NCBI GenBank assembly: GCA_001701115.1
Contig: DAAJ01000018.1
Span: forward strand, 237-29,334
DNA from: Bacteroidales bacterium GP2
GTDB taxonomy: Bacteria > Bacteroidota > Bacteroidia > Bacteroidales > Muribaculaceae
Direction of reading: 5' to 3'
DNA length: 29,098 nt
Shown: positions 9,221 to 16,804 of the stretch, piece by piece
Position numbering within the stretch: position 1 is the stretch's first letter
How the letters are laid out: each line of letters starts with the position of its first letter
The notes under the pieces: model-generated
The model's database searches: none
The model's input: only the letters and a program-made list of their open reading frames with translations
What the model was told of the DNA's origin: nothing
Made by a program: the position numbers and the translations under genes

Positions 9221-9243
9221 CAGCAAACAAATATTCAAGGACT

Positions 9244-11343
9244 ATGAAGAAAATATCACTCCCCGCACTTATAATGGCAATAGGCACAACCGCCTCAGCA
9301 CAAGAAATTGTTTCCAACCCTGACAGCATCGATGCCGGAACGCTTGATGAAGTCACAGTGGAGGCTAATATGCAAAGGACATCAGCAAAAGCATCAACAT
9401 ACATTCCTGACGCAAAGCAGAAGAATGCCGCAAACAACGCTACCTCGCTATTAAGCATAATGGCGATACCGCAACTGTCGGTAGACCCGATAAATGAGGC
9501 GGTAAAGACAATTGCCGGGCAACCGGTATCAATCTTCATTGACTATGTGGAGGCATCCGCCGAGGATCTTGCCGGGCTTATGCCACGCGATGTCAAGCGG
9601 GTGGAATATTACGATAATCCCAGTGACCCTAAATTTTCAGGCAAGAAGCATGTGGTAAACTTCATAATGCAGCAATACGAATGGGGCGGCTATACCAAGA
9701 TCAACGCAGGGCAAAGCATTGGAGTGACAACTACCGATGCAGGAGCCTATTCAAAAATGAAATATAAATCAGTGAGTTTCGATTTATTTGCCAGCGAAAA
9801 ATATAACGACATACGACATGCCGGAAATGAGACCGTTGAAGAAATGCGTTTCACGGATCTAAACGGCAATGGTCCCGCAGTGCTGCAAAGAAGCACGACC
9901 GGCACGGCAAACAACTACCATAGCAATGCAAACAATGTGTCTTTACGAGTAATCTATGACACTGACAAAATTCAAGTGGCGAATAGGTTGGGAATCAATT
10001 ATGCCAACTCCCCTAACAGCATCATGTCAAACAATGTCACATATACCGGAACCATGTCCGGTTACACCAGGACATCTTCGGAAAACTCCAATAAAAACAT
10101 GACCGCACGTTACACAGGAAATTACCTCTTTACCCTTCCTCATAATTTGTCACTGAACATAGGTGCACGGGTTGAATACGGAAACAACCGTATTTGTTCA
10201 TCATACACGGATCATGGAACACTATCAATAACCAACCAAGCGCGAGAGCACTCCTATTATGGTATTATCAATCCTAATCTGTACTGGCAAATAAATGACT
10301 GCAACTCGGTAAGGGGCTATATTGTCGGATTATGGAGCAACAACCGCATCGACTATAGCGGCAGCACATCTTCACAACAGACATACGGCATTGAAGGCTA
10401 CCAAGCCGGTGCATCATACAATTATGAAACAGATGCATGGAGCACTTATATGAATGCGGCATGGTCATTGCAGACCAATTCCATCACCGATTACAAACAC
10501 CGTACGTCCTACCCTAAAATAGATGCTGATGTTACTTACTCCCCTACGGAGAAATACCAGATATCGGCTTCATACAGCTATTATGAAACATTCCCTGTAG
10601 CCTCAACTACAAGCCCGGTTGTGCTACGCCAGGATGAACTGATATGGTACGCAGGAAATCCCAACCTGAAAAATTCCCCGACACATGAAGTAGGTCTGCA
10701 AGGAGTCTGGTTGCCGTCAAACAAATGGCAGATTGCCCTCACCTGCTTCAACTACAATATCTCAGACAGGCGTGTTGCCGAATATGCGCCGGATGGTCCG
10801 GAGGGCACAATGATGCGCCGCTACGCTAATAATGGCACATACAGGACCACGATGATTGGGCTAAACACAACTGCAAAGTTCCTAAATGGCAAACTTGCCG
10901 CACGATTGAACCCGCAAGCATGGATTAGAAAAACAAGCGGAATTTTCTCTATGCGGCGCAATGAGCTGACCTGCACCGCACAACTGAGCTATTATTTCGG
11001 CAGTTTCCGTGCTACAGGCTGGTACACGACACCACACCATTACCCGGAAGAAAACAGCGGAATCGAAAAGAAAACCACATCACAGTACCAATTCCAGCTC
11101 GGATGGGGCAACGGTTCATGGAATATCAGCCTTGCCACATCAAATTTTTTCCGCTCAGCATGGAATTCAAACAAAGAAAAGCTTCGCTCGGAATACTACA
11201 ATATGTCCGCCAAAGTTTACTCCCCTGAAAACCGCATGAAATTCTCCGTAGCTGCGACATACACAATCGGCTACGGGAAAAAGGTTGAGCGGAGCAATGA
11301 GTTGGGGAAGGAACACTCCGGCACTTCAGCAATACTCAAATGA
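9244..11343 (+). CDS. Outer-membrane beta-barrel protein, TonB-receptor-like
   Basis: The protein starts with a Sec signal peptide (MKKISLPALIMAIGTTASA, cut near residue 19-20). LDEVTVEA (about 34-41) resembles the TonB box found at this position in Bacteroidetes receptors. A short plug-like region (about 50-150) contains PVSIFIDYVEA and RDVKRVEYYDNPSDPKFSG. The remainder to residue 699 is alternating aromatic/polar strands typical of an outer-membrane barrel of the OMP_b-brl type. There is no N-terminal carboxypeptidase-regulatory domain and no SusD partner, so it is not a standard SusC. It is divergent from the two-component genes and probably regulated by them; the ligand is unknown. Confidence 0.82.
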   Translation: MKKISLPALIMAIGTTASAQEIVSNPDSIDAGTLDEVTVEANMQRTSAKASTYIPDAKQKNAANNATSLLSIMAIPQLSVDPINEAVKTIAGQPVSIFIDYVEASAEDLAGLMPRDVKRVEYYDNPSDPKFSGKKHVVNFIMQQYEWGGYTKINAGQSIGVTTTDAGAYSKMKYKSVSFDLFASEKYNDIRHAGNETVEEMRFTDLNGNGPAVLQRSTTGTANNYHSNANNVSLRVIYDTDKIQVANRLGINYANSPNSIMSNNVTYTGTMSGYTRTSSENSNKNMTARYTGNYLFTLPHNLSLNIGARVEYGNNRICSSYTDHGTLSITNQAREHSYYGIINPNLYWQINDCNSVRGYIVGLWSNNRIDYSGSTSSQQTYGIEGYQAGASYNYETDAWSTYMNAAWSLQTNSITDYKHRTSYPKIDADVTYSPTEKYQISASYSYYETFPVASTTSPVVLRQDELIWYAGNPNLKNSPTHEVGLQGVWLPSNKWQIALTCFNYNISDRRVAEYAPDGPEGTMMRRYANNGTYRTTMIGLNTTAKFLNGKLAARLNPQAWIRKTSGIFSMRRNELTCTAQLSYYFGSFRATGWYTTPHHYPEENSGIEKKTTSQYQFQLGWGNGSWNISLATSNFFRSAWNSNKEKLRSEYYNMSAKVYSPENRMKFSVAATYTIGYGKKVERSNELGKEHSGTSAILK

Positions 11344-11482
11344 ATCCACAGCCCACTATCAGCAAGGCATTTATATCCTTTCATTAAACAATCCTTGAAT
11401 ATGTCACACATTTTCATTAATATTGCATCCGACTTTATGTTTCTCCCTCCATCCGTTCATTATGTAAACCATCATTTTGCCG

Positions 11483-12049
11483 ATGAGATTTGTTGCAATC
11501 CTTCTAATATTCCTGTCATGGCTTGCCTGCGGGGCACAACAAGTTTCTTTACCGGCATGGTATGAGACCACCACCTCTTTAAATGTAAGAGCCTCCGACA
11601 ATACATCCTCAAGGATAATAACGGTCCTTCCATCCCATACACGAATACGTGTAGACTATATTACGGACAAAAATTGGGCGGCAATCCAACATTTGCAGCA
11701 AAGAGGCTTCGTTTCAACAAAATATATAAAATATGTGGAGGTAATTCCTCAAATGCCTACCCAACGGAAAGAAGTGTCCTCATCATATTCAAGCAAAAAA
11801 GGAATAATATCATGGCTTTTTGATATTGGCATTCTCATAGTTGTAATAATAATCATACGCAAAATAGCCATCTATGTTTTAGGCATAGGAAGCATCTGCA
11901 TGTACTGGCATCATGGGTCGCGGGAATGCCTTTCTATATACTCAACTGGATACAACGTTTCATTGCAAAACCATGGCGCATTCTTTATAAGAGCAACGAC
12001 GGGAGGGACTACCACAATGCCAAACTTAGGGAAAGGTACCAATGGGTAA
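11483..12049 (+). CDS. Exported SH3-like, membrane-anchored protein; probable N-terminal part of the PARP-domain gene
   Basis: I chose the ATG at 11483; an upstream in-frame TTG at 11477 overlaps a TCATTTTG sequence that resembles a -7 box. Residues 1-18 form a signal peptide (MRFVAILLIFLSWLACGA). An SH3b-type domain follows (about 33-87), with LNVRASDNTSSRIITVL and NWAAIQHLQQRGFVSTKYI. A basic, serine-rich linker leads to a very hydrophobic segment (about 108-141). After about residue 143 the sequence loses hydrophobic character and ends 124 bases inside the next frame. I think the original protein continued in that frame. The alternative is a genuine short protein overlapping a separate gene. 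The stretch looks AT-richer than its neighbours. Confidence 0.7.
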   Translation: MRFVAILLIFLSWLACGAQQVSLPAWYETTTSLNVRASDNTSSRIITVLPSHTRIRVDYITDKNWAAIQHLQQRGFVSTKYIKYVEVIPQMPTQRKEVSSSYSSKKGIISWLFDIGILIVVIIIIRKIAIYVLGIGSICMYWHHGSRECLSIYSTGYNVSLQNHGAFFIRATTGGTTTMPNLGKGTNG

Positions 12050-12831
12050 AGATACCGCTCTATGTGGTACTAACTCCACTGAGACTTCTCAATGCATTTT
12101 ATTACAATATCATAGTGCATTGCTCTTTTGAGATGTACAACTACATAGTTGAAGTCTTTTTGCCAAGCAACGACAAGGAGGGAGGGAATGATTATATACG
12201 CCTGATACTGTTTATTCCCTGGCGTGTATTAAAGTATGTGGTATGGCATGGTGGGCTTACTTTTATTGAGAGTACCATATGGACTGTAATTGACACTTTC
12301 ATTCCTGCCTTGACGCTTTTCCATGGAACAAACGAGCAAGCGAGCACCACTATCACCCATGCAGGGCGCAATGGTTATTCATGCCACCTTACTGGAATTT
12401 GGAATGTAGGAGGAGGCAACTTCGCCGGCAACGGGATATATTTTGCTCCGGTACGCAAAACGGCAATGCATTACGCTCGCGGGTCTCTTATTGTATGCCG
12501 TGTATCGCTTGGCAAAGTTCTGGATTTAGGACTGGCACCCCACCATGTCTACCGGCAATGTGGCTCTCCTAATGCTACAGGAGCGACAAAATGGGGACTT
12601 AATAACAAATATGTGACTGGAGAATGGTGGCGTAAAGATACTGGATGGTGGGAATATTGCATGTACGACTGGAAAAAACGCTATAATTACAGCTGGAGAA
12701 TCCGCCCATTATATGTTTTGAACCTTAATGAACATTTCATGCAAAGAATACCAGGTGGCATGTGCCACTGGCTATTCCGGAAGATGGTAATAGAAGATAT
12801 AATGACCAGCATTGAGGAAGCGATGGAATAA
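11926..12831 (+). CDS. PARP-type ADP-ribosyltransferase domain protein with membrane segments
   Basis: Numbered from the ATG at 11926, residues 41-68 and 91-119 are hydrophobic and aromatic, so membrane association is likely. From 130 the sequence follows the PARP catalytic fold: LFHGTN (His133), GNGIYFAPVRKTAMHYA (Tyr172), SLIVCRVSLGKVLDL (about 187-201) and WEYCMYDW (Glu243), then RIRPLYVLNL. These give the H-Y-E triad, with Glu243 in the position needed for poly- or mono-ADP-ribosylation from NAD+. The coding frame is open upstream of the ATG back to 11824 and reads sensibly from about 11914 (WVAGMPFYILNW). This suggests the gene is the frameshifted continuation of the SH3-like protein. 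Such domains are rare in bacteria; the target is unknown. Confidence 0.75.
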   Translation: MPFYILNWIQRFIAKPWRILYKSNDGRDYHNAKLRERYQWVKIPLYVVLTPLRLLNAFYYNIIVHCSFEMYNYIVEVFLPSNDKEGGNDYIRLILFIPWRVLKYVVWHGGLTFIESTIWTVIDTFIPALTLFHGTNEQASTTITHAGRNGYSCHLTGIWNVGGGNFAGNGIYFAPVRKTAMHYARGSLIVCRVSLGKVLDLGLAPHHVYRQCGSPNATGATKWGLNNKYVTGEWWRKDTGWWEYCMYDWKKRYNYSWRIRPLYVLNLNEHFMQRIPGGMCHWLFRKMVIEDIMTSIEEAME

Positions 12832-12906
12832 CCCGGCACTAAATCGCCTGAATTATTTCACCACTCCTCCTCAAAGAAAAAAGCATTTGTTCCCTGACAA
12901 GACGAA

Positions 12907-13446
12907 TTACTCCTTTACGAGCACGCGCGCCACTCCTTCACTGAAATTTCCCGCCTGAATAAATTTAGTTTTGAAAGCGTAAGAGCCTTTTTCATTGATA
13001 AATCCCCATTTGCCGCTCGGTGTTGTCCTCACCCGGGCAAGACCTTCGCAGAACGGCTCCGCGTCGCAGAATTTTGGCTCAATTACCATTTTCCCATCCT
13101 TATCAGCATAACCGAACTTGCCATCAACAAGCGTAGGCATAAGCCCGTCATACTTTACCTCAGCTTCAATTTCTTCTGGAGCGGGCACTTTCGCTCCGGT
13201 GCGGTCTATATAGATCCATTCACCGTCAAGGCACACCTGCGCAATTCCGTCATGGAAATCTTTTGCCGCTTCAAACTGTGGCGCAATCACATACTCACCC
13301 GACTTGTCTATGTAGCCCCTGCTCCAGTCTATCTTCACTGCGGCAAGACCGTCATGAAAATCACTTGCGCCGTCAAATCTGGGCTCGATAGTAAAATTGC
13401 CGGTGGTGTCAATGTAGCCCCACCGCATGATTTTTGCTGTACTCAT
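12907..13446 (-). CDS. WG-repeat protein
   Basis: The protein is built from WG beta-repeats of roughly 25-35 residues: RWGYIDTTGNFTIEPRFDGA, RGYIDKSGEYVIAPQFEAA, WIYIDRTGAKVPAPEE, KFGYADKDGKMVIEPKFCDA and KWGFINEKGSYAFKTKF, most followed by a D/E-G-L/I/V-A motif. I chose the ATG at 13446 (MSTAKIMRWGY) because repeats start immediately after it; the frame extends to 13560 but the added sequence has no repeat or signal character. No signal peptide or membrane segment is seen, so a cytoplasmic location is likely. WG-repeat proteins are common in Bacteroidetes and poorly understood; some are fused to or neighbour effector domains. It converges on the PARP-like gene. Confidence 0.85.
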   Translation of the reverse strand: MSTAKIMRWGYIDTTGNFTIEPRFDGASDFHDGLAAVKIDWSRGYIDKSGEYVIAPQFEAAKDFHDGIAQVCLDGEWIYIDRTGAKVPAPEEIEAEVKYDGLMPTLVDGKFGYADKDGKMVIEPKFCDAEPFCEGLARVRTTPSGKWGFINEKGSYAFKTKFIQAGNFSEGVARVLVKE

Positions 13447-13677
13447 ATTTTTAATTGTCTTTATTAACGTCATAGCCAGTGGCATGCAATTATAACATTG
13501 AAGTATGCCGGCAATGTTCATTTTAATATTGCATTTGCCCTTGAGCTCTACGTCTACCACAAAGACAGTTACGATCCGCAGATTCTACCTGCAAATGATA
13601 AATAGGCAATAAATATGAGAATACGGCGACCGTAATGCTACTCCATCCGGCTCAATTGTTGACTGCGTGGAAAGGTT

Positions 13678-16602
13678 TCATTTCTTACGCGGTTTGATGT
13701 CAAGGCGATATGCGAGGGTCATAATTGCATAGGCTGGCTGGGAATTGTAGCGGGTTTCTGTTCTGCCTTGGGCATTGACCACTTGTTTTACGGTAGGGAG
13801 TTGGTGAAGCAGGTCGAAGCCTATGGCTTTTACCGTGAATTGCTTTGTTTTTCCAAATGATTTGCTCAGTTGGAGATTCCATACCCAGTCGGTTGTGTTC
13901 ATGGATGGTTCCTCATAGCCGCGGCGGCAGTATGCCATCAGGTCAGTGTCAAGTTCCACGCCACCCGCCAGCGTGTATTTCACACCGAGACCGTAGTTTA
14001 TATTTGCATAGTCAAATGTGTTGAAAAGGTTGCTTCGACTATGAAGCGATGTCCAAGCGAGGTTGATTTTTGTAGTGACCATTAGACCCTTCATGATGGA
14101 ATAACTGGCATTTAGGTCATTACGGAATGTCCAGTTGTCGACCTCCGAGCGTGCAGGTTTATCAGAATCAGAGGAGTAGTCGGCGCTGCAAGCATAGGTC
14201 GGCAACATTGTGTTTGTTATTATAAGGGCTTTCCCGGGCAAGAGTGCGAGGCTATAGTATATTTTTGCGTCCATTCCCCAGTTGCCATTTATATTAGTTG
14301 GACGCCAAGTGGTTATGCCGGTGGTGCGGTCAAAGGTTCTTGCCCGTGCCAACGCATTGCCGATTCGGTGGCAATTAAAAGATAGTGTCAACCATGCGGA
14401 TGGATTTTTGAAAGATTTGTCGTAAAGAATAGTTGCACCATATTTTGTAGCCTTGTGCAGATCCGGGTTACCCAATTCAAGTACCAATGGGTTGGATGTG
14501 TCACGCACGTCAAGCAGTTGCATCACATCCGGGAGTGTTTGGTTCAGTGTCATTTCCAGTGCGAGGTTACCACCGAGAAACCCATTATTTCCTCCTTTAT
14601 TGAACCTTAGACTTCCTTCAAATTGCCAGTCATTGCGACTAAGATTGTGTGGCTCCCGGTTGCGAAAGTCAGAGACGTGCCGGGTTATGTTCTCAATATT
14701 TCCTGATAACGTCAAGTAGTAATCTCTTTTTTTCTCACCGCCCCACCAGTAGGTTATATTAGTGTTAAGCGTATTACTCCATGCGCGTCTGATAGTGCGG
14801 TAACTGTTGGCGTAGTCAATTGCCCAGCTTGGCTGCATGGAAGGGGATGTATTTTCTTGCGCTTGATTTATTTCTTCTATGGTGCGTTCACCGTGGTTAT
14901 ACTTTTGGGAATATGTGTATTTTACCGCTGCACGCCAATTACTGCCAAATCCGTTCCAAGAGGGATTCAACTTGTAAGAATATTCACGTGAGGGAATGTC
15001 ACCACGTCGCAGACGGTTTATGTTAAGTTCAGAATTGGAGGGATAAGTGATTTGGTCTGAACCGTTGGTATGGTTGGTGGTCTTGTTTACCGTGGCGGTT
15101 GCACCGAACCGAAAGCCTTTGACAAAATTCAATGTCGCATTATAATTCTGCCCAAAAGAGCGGTCTTTCAGTAAAGAATTTTGCTGACGTAGATATAAAA
15201 CATTTTTGACAAAGTCGGCAGAGCCGGTAGCTGCGAAATTATTAGGAAGCATTGAGCTGCTTTCAGCTGAGGTTGATTCGCTGAGAAGTTTGCCGTTCTC
15301 ATACTTCAAATCGGCAGAAATCGAAGTATACCGGACGAAAGTCTTGAATCTGCGCGAAATTCCACCGGTCCAATCGCCTCGCCATGTGCTGCGGTTTAAA
15401 GCTGACTGCGAGCGACTGAAAGTGTTTCCTCCAGCCATATATGCTTCGTTAAGAGTTTCAATGGTGTTGAATGTGCTCTGACGAACAAGATTAAACTTAG
15501 TGTTAATTCCGGCTTCCGTCTGGTCGCTCCAATCGGTATTATACTCTATGCCAATGCGTTTGGTGGTGATTTCACCAGATGTGGAGTTAGGCTTTCTCCA
15601 TTGTCCCTTAGCGCCGGCTGCCTCCGGGTCGTTGAGATTGTTTGCCGATGAATGAAGTGCAATGAATGATTTTTTTGTGTAACGCATACCAAACAAGCGT
15701 CCCATCCATCGTGGAGACCAGCCCCCGTATGTGCTTGAGCCGTATCCGCCCTCTGCGTTGGCAATCCATCCGTTCATGTAGTCCTTTTTTAGCCCCACGT
15801 CCATTACCAATGGGTCATCAGAGCGATCGCGGTTTTTAATGCCGCGTAGTTCTTCGGGCGTTTTCTGGTAGACCTGAATTTTTTTCACTGTATAGGCGGG
15901 CAGATTGCGTAGAGCGACCTGCGGATCTCCGGAAAAGAATTTACGTCCATTGACCAACAGTTCTGAAACGAAGCGACCATTGACAGATATTCTCCCATCG
16001 TTATCGAGCGTAGCCCCAGGCAACATGGAAATAAGCCCGTCAAGCATAGATCCTTCTTGAAGCTGGAATGCTGTAGCATCATATTCCAGTGTGTCGCCTT
16101 TCATCACCATCTTGACACGAGTGGCAGTAACGACGACCTCCTGCAGGTCTCTGGTACGCTGAGGTCTGTGCAGCAGAATGGTTCCAAAGTTGATGTATCC
16201 ATTTTCAGGTGTGGTCACTTCGATGTATTGTGGCTCATATCCTTTGGCGCATATTGACAATTTATATTTAGAACGCCATGGAGCTTTGCCGTCGTATAGT
16301 ACAGTTTCGTATGCCGCATTATCCTCCAACCATTCGTCGGATCTCATAGAATCACATAAAACCACACCAAGAGTATCAAGAATACTGATTTTGGCACTCT
16401 TAACAGGATACTCAGTTATAGCATCAACTACTTGCCCCTGAATACTGCATTCCTTTATAATTTCCGATTGAGAAGTTGCCTCCAATGGTAAGAATATCAT
16501 TACACACAAAAGAAGGACATTTATTACAGGGAAACGGGTATATAACCTGTTACGATGTATTGTTGGATTCAATATGCTGATAAACAGTGATTTAGAATAC
16601 AT
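13678..16602 (-). CDS. Outer-membrane TonB-dependent-receptor-like barrel with carboxypeptidase-regulatory domain
   Basis: This 974-residue protein has a signal-peptide hydrophobic core at about 25-42 after a long basic N-region, a CarboxypepD_reg-like beta-sandwich (about 53-140, starting SIQGQVVDAITEYPVKSAKI), and LQEVVVTATRVK (a TonB-box-like linker). A plug domain follows (about 160-275), with LDGLISMLPGATLDNDGRI and VNGRKFFSGDP, and then a long barrel. It fits the outer-membrane beta-barrel family of Bacteroidetes that resembles SusC but lacks a SusD partner here. The start codon falls in a tandem duplication (see the repeat entry). It is divergent from carB; the substrate is unknown. 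Confidence 0.86.
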   Translation of the reverse strand: MYSKSLFISILNPTIHRNRLYTRFPVINVLLLCVMIFLPLEATSQSEIIKECSIQGQVVDAITEYPVKSAKISILDTLGVVLCDSMRSDEWLEDNAAYETVLYDGKAPWRSKYKLSICAKGYEPQYIEVTTPENGYINFGTILLHRPQRTRDLQEVVVTATRVKMVMKGDTLEYDATAFQLQEGSMLDGLISMLPGATLDNDGRISVNGRFVSELLVNGRKFFSGDPQVALRNLPAYTVKKIQVYQKTPEELRGIKNRDRSDDPLVMDVGLKKDYMNGWIANAEGGYGSSTYGGWSPRWMGRLFGMRYTKKSFIALHSSANNLNDPEAAGAKGQWRKPNSTSGEITTKRIGIEYNTDWSDQTEAGINTKFNLVRQSTFNTIETLNEAYMAGGNTFSRSQSALNRSTWRGDWTGGISRRFKTFVRYTSISADLKYENGKLLSESTSAESSSMLPNNFAATGSADFVKNVLYLRQQNSLLKDRSFGQNYNATLNFVKGFRFGATATVNKTTNHTNGSDQITYPSNSELNINRLRRGDIPSREYSYKLNPSWNGFGSNWRAAVKYTYSQKYNHGERTIEEINQAQENTSPSMQPSWAIDYANSYRTIRRAWSNTLNTNITYWWGGEKKRDYYLTLSGNIENITRHVSDFRNREPHNLSRNDWQFEGSLRFNKGGNNGFLGGNLALEMTLNQTLPDVMQLLDVRDTSNPLVLELGNPDLHKATKYGATILYDKSFKNPSAWLTLSFNCHRIGNALARARTFDRTTGITTWRPTNINGNWGMDAKIYYSLALLPGKALIITNTMLPTYACSADYSSDSDKPARSEVDNWTFRNDLNASYSIMKGLMVTTKINLAWTSLHSRSNLFNTFDYANINYGLGVKYTLAGGVELDTDLMAYCRRGYEEPSMNTTDWVWNLQLSKSFGKTKQFTVKAIGFDLLHQLPTVKQVVNAQGRTETRYNSQPAYAIMTLAYRLDIKPRKK

Positions 16603-16633
16603 AATAATAATGATTTAGGATACACAATAATAA
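16588..16633. repeat. 23-bp tandem duplication across the barrel gene start
   Basis: Bases 16588-16610 and 16611-16633 are two 23-bp copies differing at two positions. Copy 1 contains the ATG start (minus strand, 16602-16600); copy 2 has GTG at the equivalent place. Because 23 is not a multiple of three, the GTG reads a different frame that stops shortly. The upstream copy therefore looks like a decayed duplicate of the translation-start region. Confidence 0.8.
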
Positions 16634-16664
16634 TGATGGCTTGTGCAAATCCTACCAGCAAGCG

Positions 16665-16672
16665 CAAAATTA
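16665..16672 (-). promoter_or_regulatory. -7 box of the large barrel gene
   Basis: On the minus strand this reads TAATTTTG, an exact TAnnTTTG match, 62 bases upstream of the ATG. The transcript leader would include the duplicated 23-bp unit. Confidence 0.6.
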
Positions 16673-16748
16673 GGCAAAATCTTGAAGAATTGGAAAACAC
16701 TCCCTTGACTTTCTTATTCTCCGGGCATAAAAAACTCGATTTTTTATG

Positions 16749-16756
16749 TACCTTTG
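16749..16756 (+). promoter_or_regulatory. -7 box of carB
   Basis: TACCTTTG matches TAnnTTTG exactly, 48 bases upstream of the chosen carB ATG. The leader holds a small hairpin, CCCT (16765-16768) with AGGG (16773-16776). The box overlaps an in-frame TTG at 16754, which rules that codon out as the translation start. Confidence 0.7.
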
Positions 16757-16804
16757 CAAAACTTCCCTAAAAAGGGATTCATTTATTCCAGTGCAATTAC
16801 AACG

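Noticed and set aside
9244..11343. Polysaccharide-utilisation locus around the barrel genes and the GH36 enzyme
   Set aside because: No SusD-like gene is present. The GH36 gene is separate, with its own promoter and terminator, and neither barrel is adjacent to a glycoside hydrolase operon.
11996..12050. GGGAAA near 12029 as a programmed -1 slippery site
   Set aside because: The heptamer G GGA AAG is not in the zero frame of the SH3-like reading frame, and frame-1 coding character already begins more than 100 bases earlier.
16754..16804. TTG-initiated N-terminal extension of CarB
   Set aside because: The TTG lies inside the TACCTTTG promoter box, and the conserved protein begins at the ATG at 16805.
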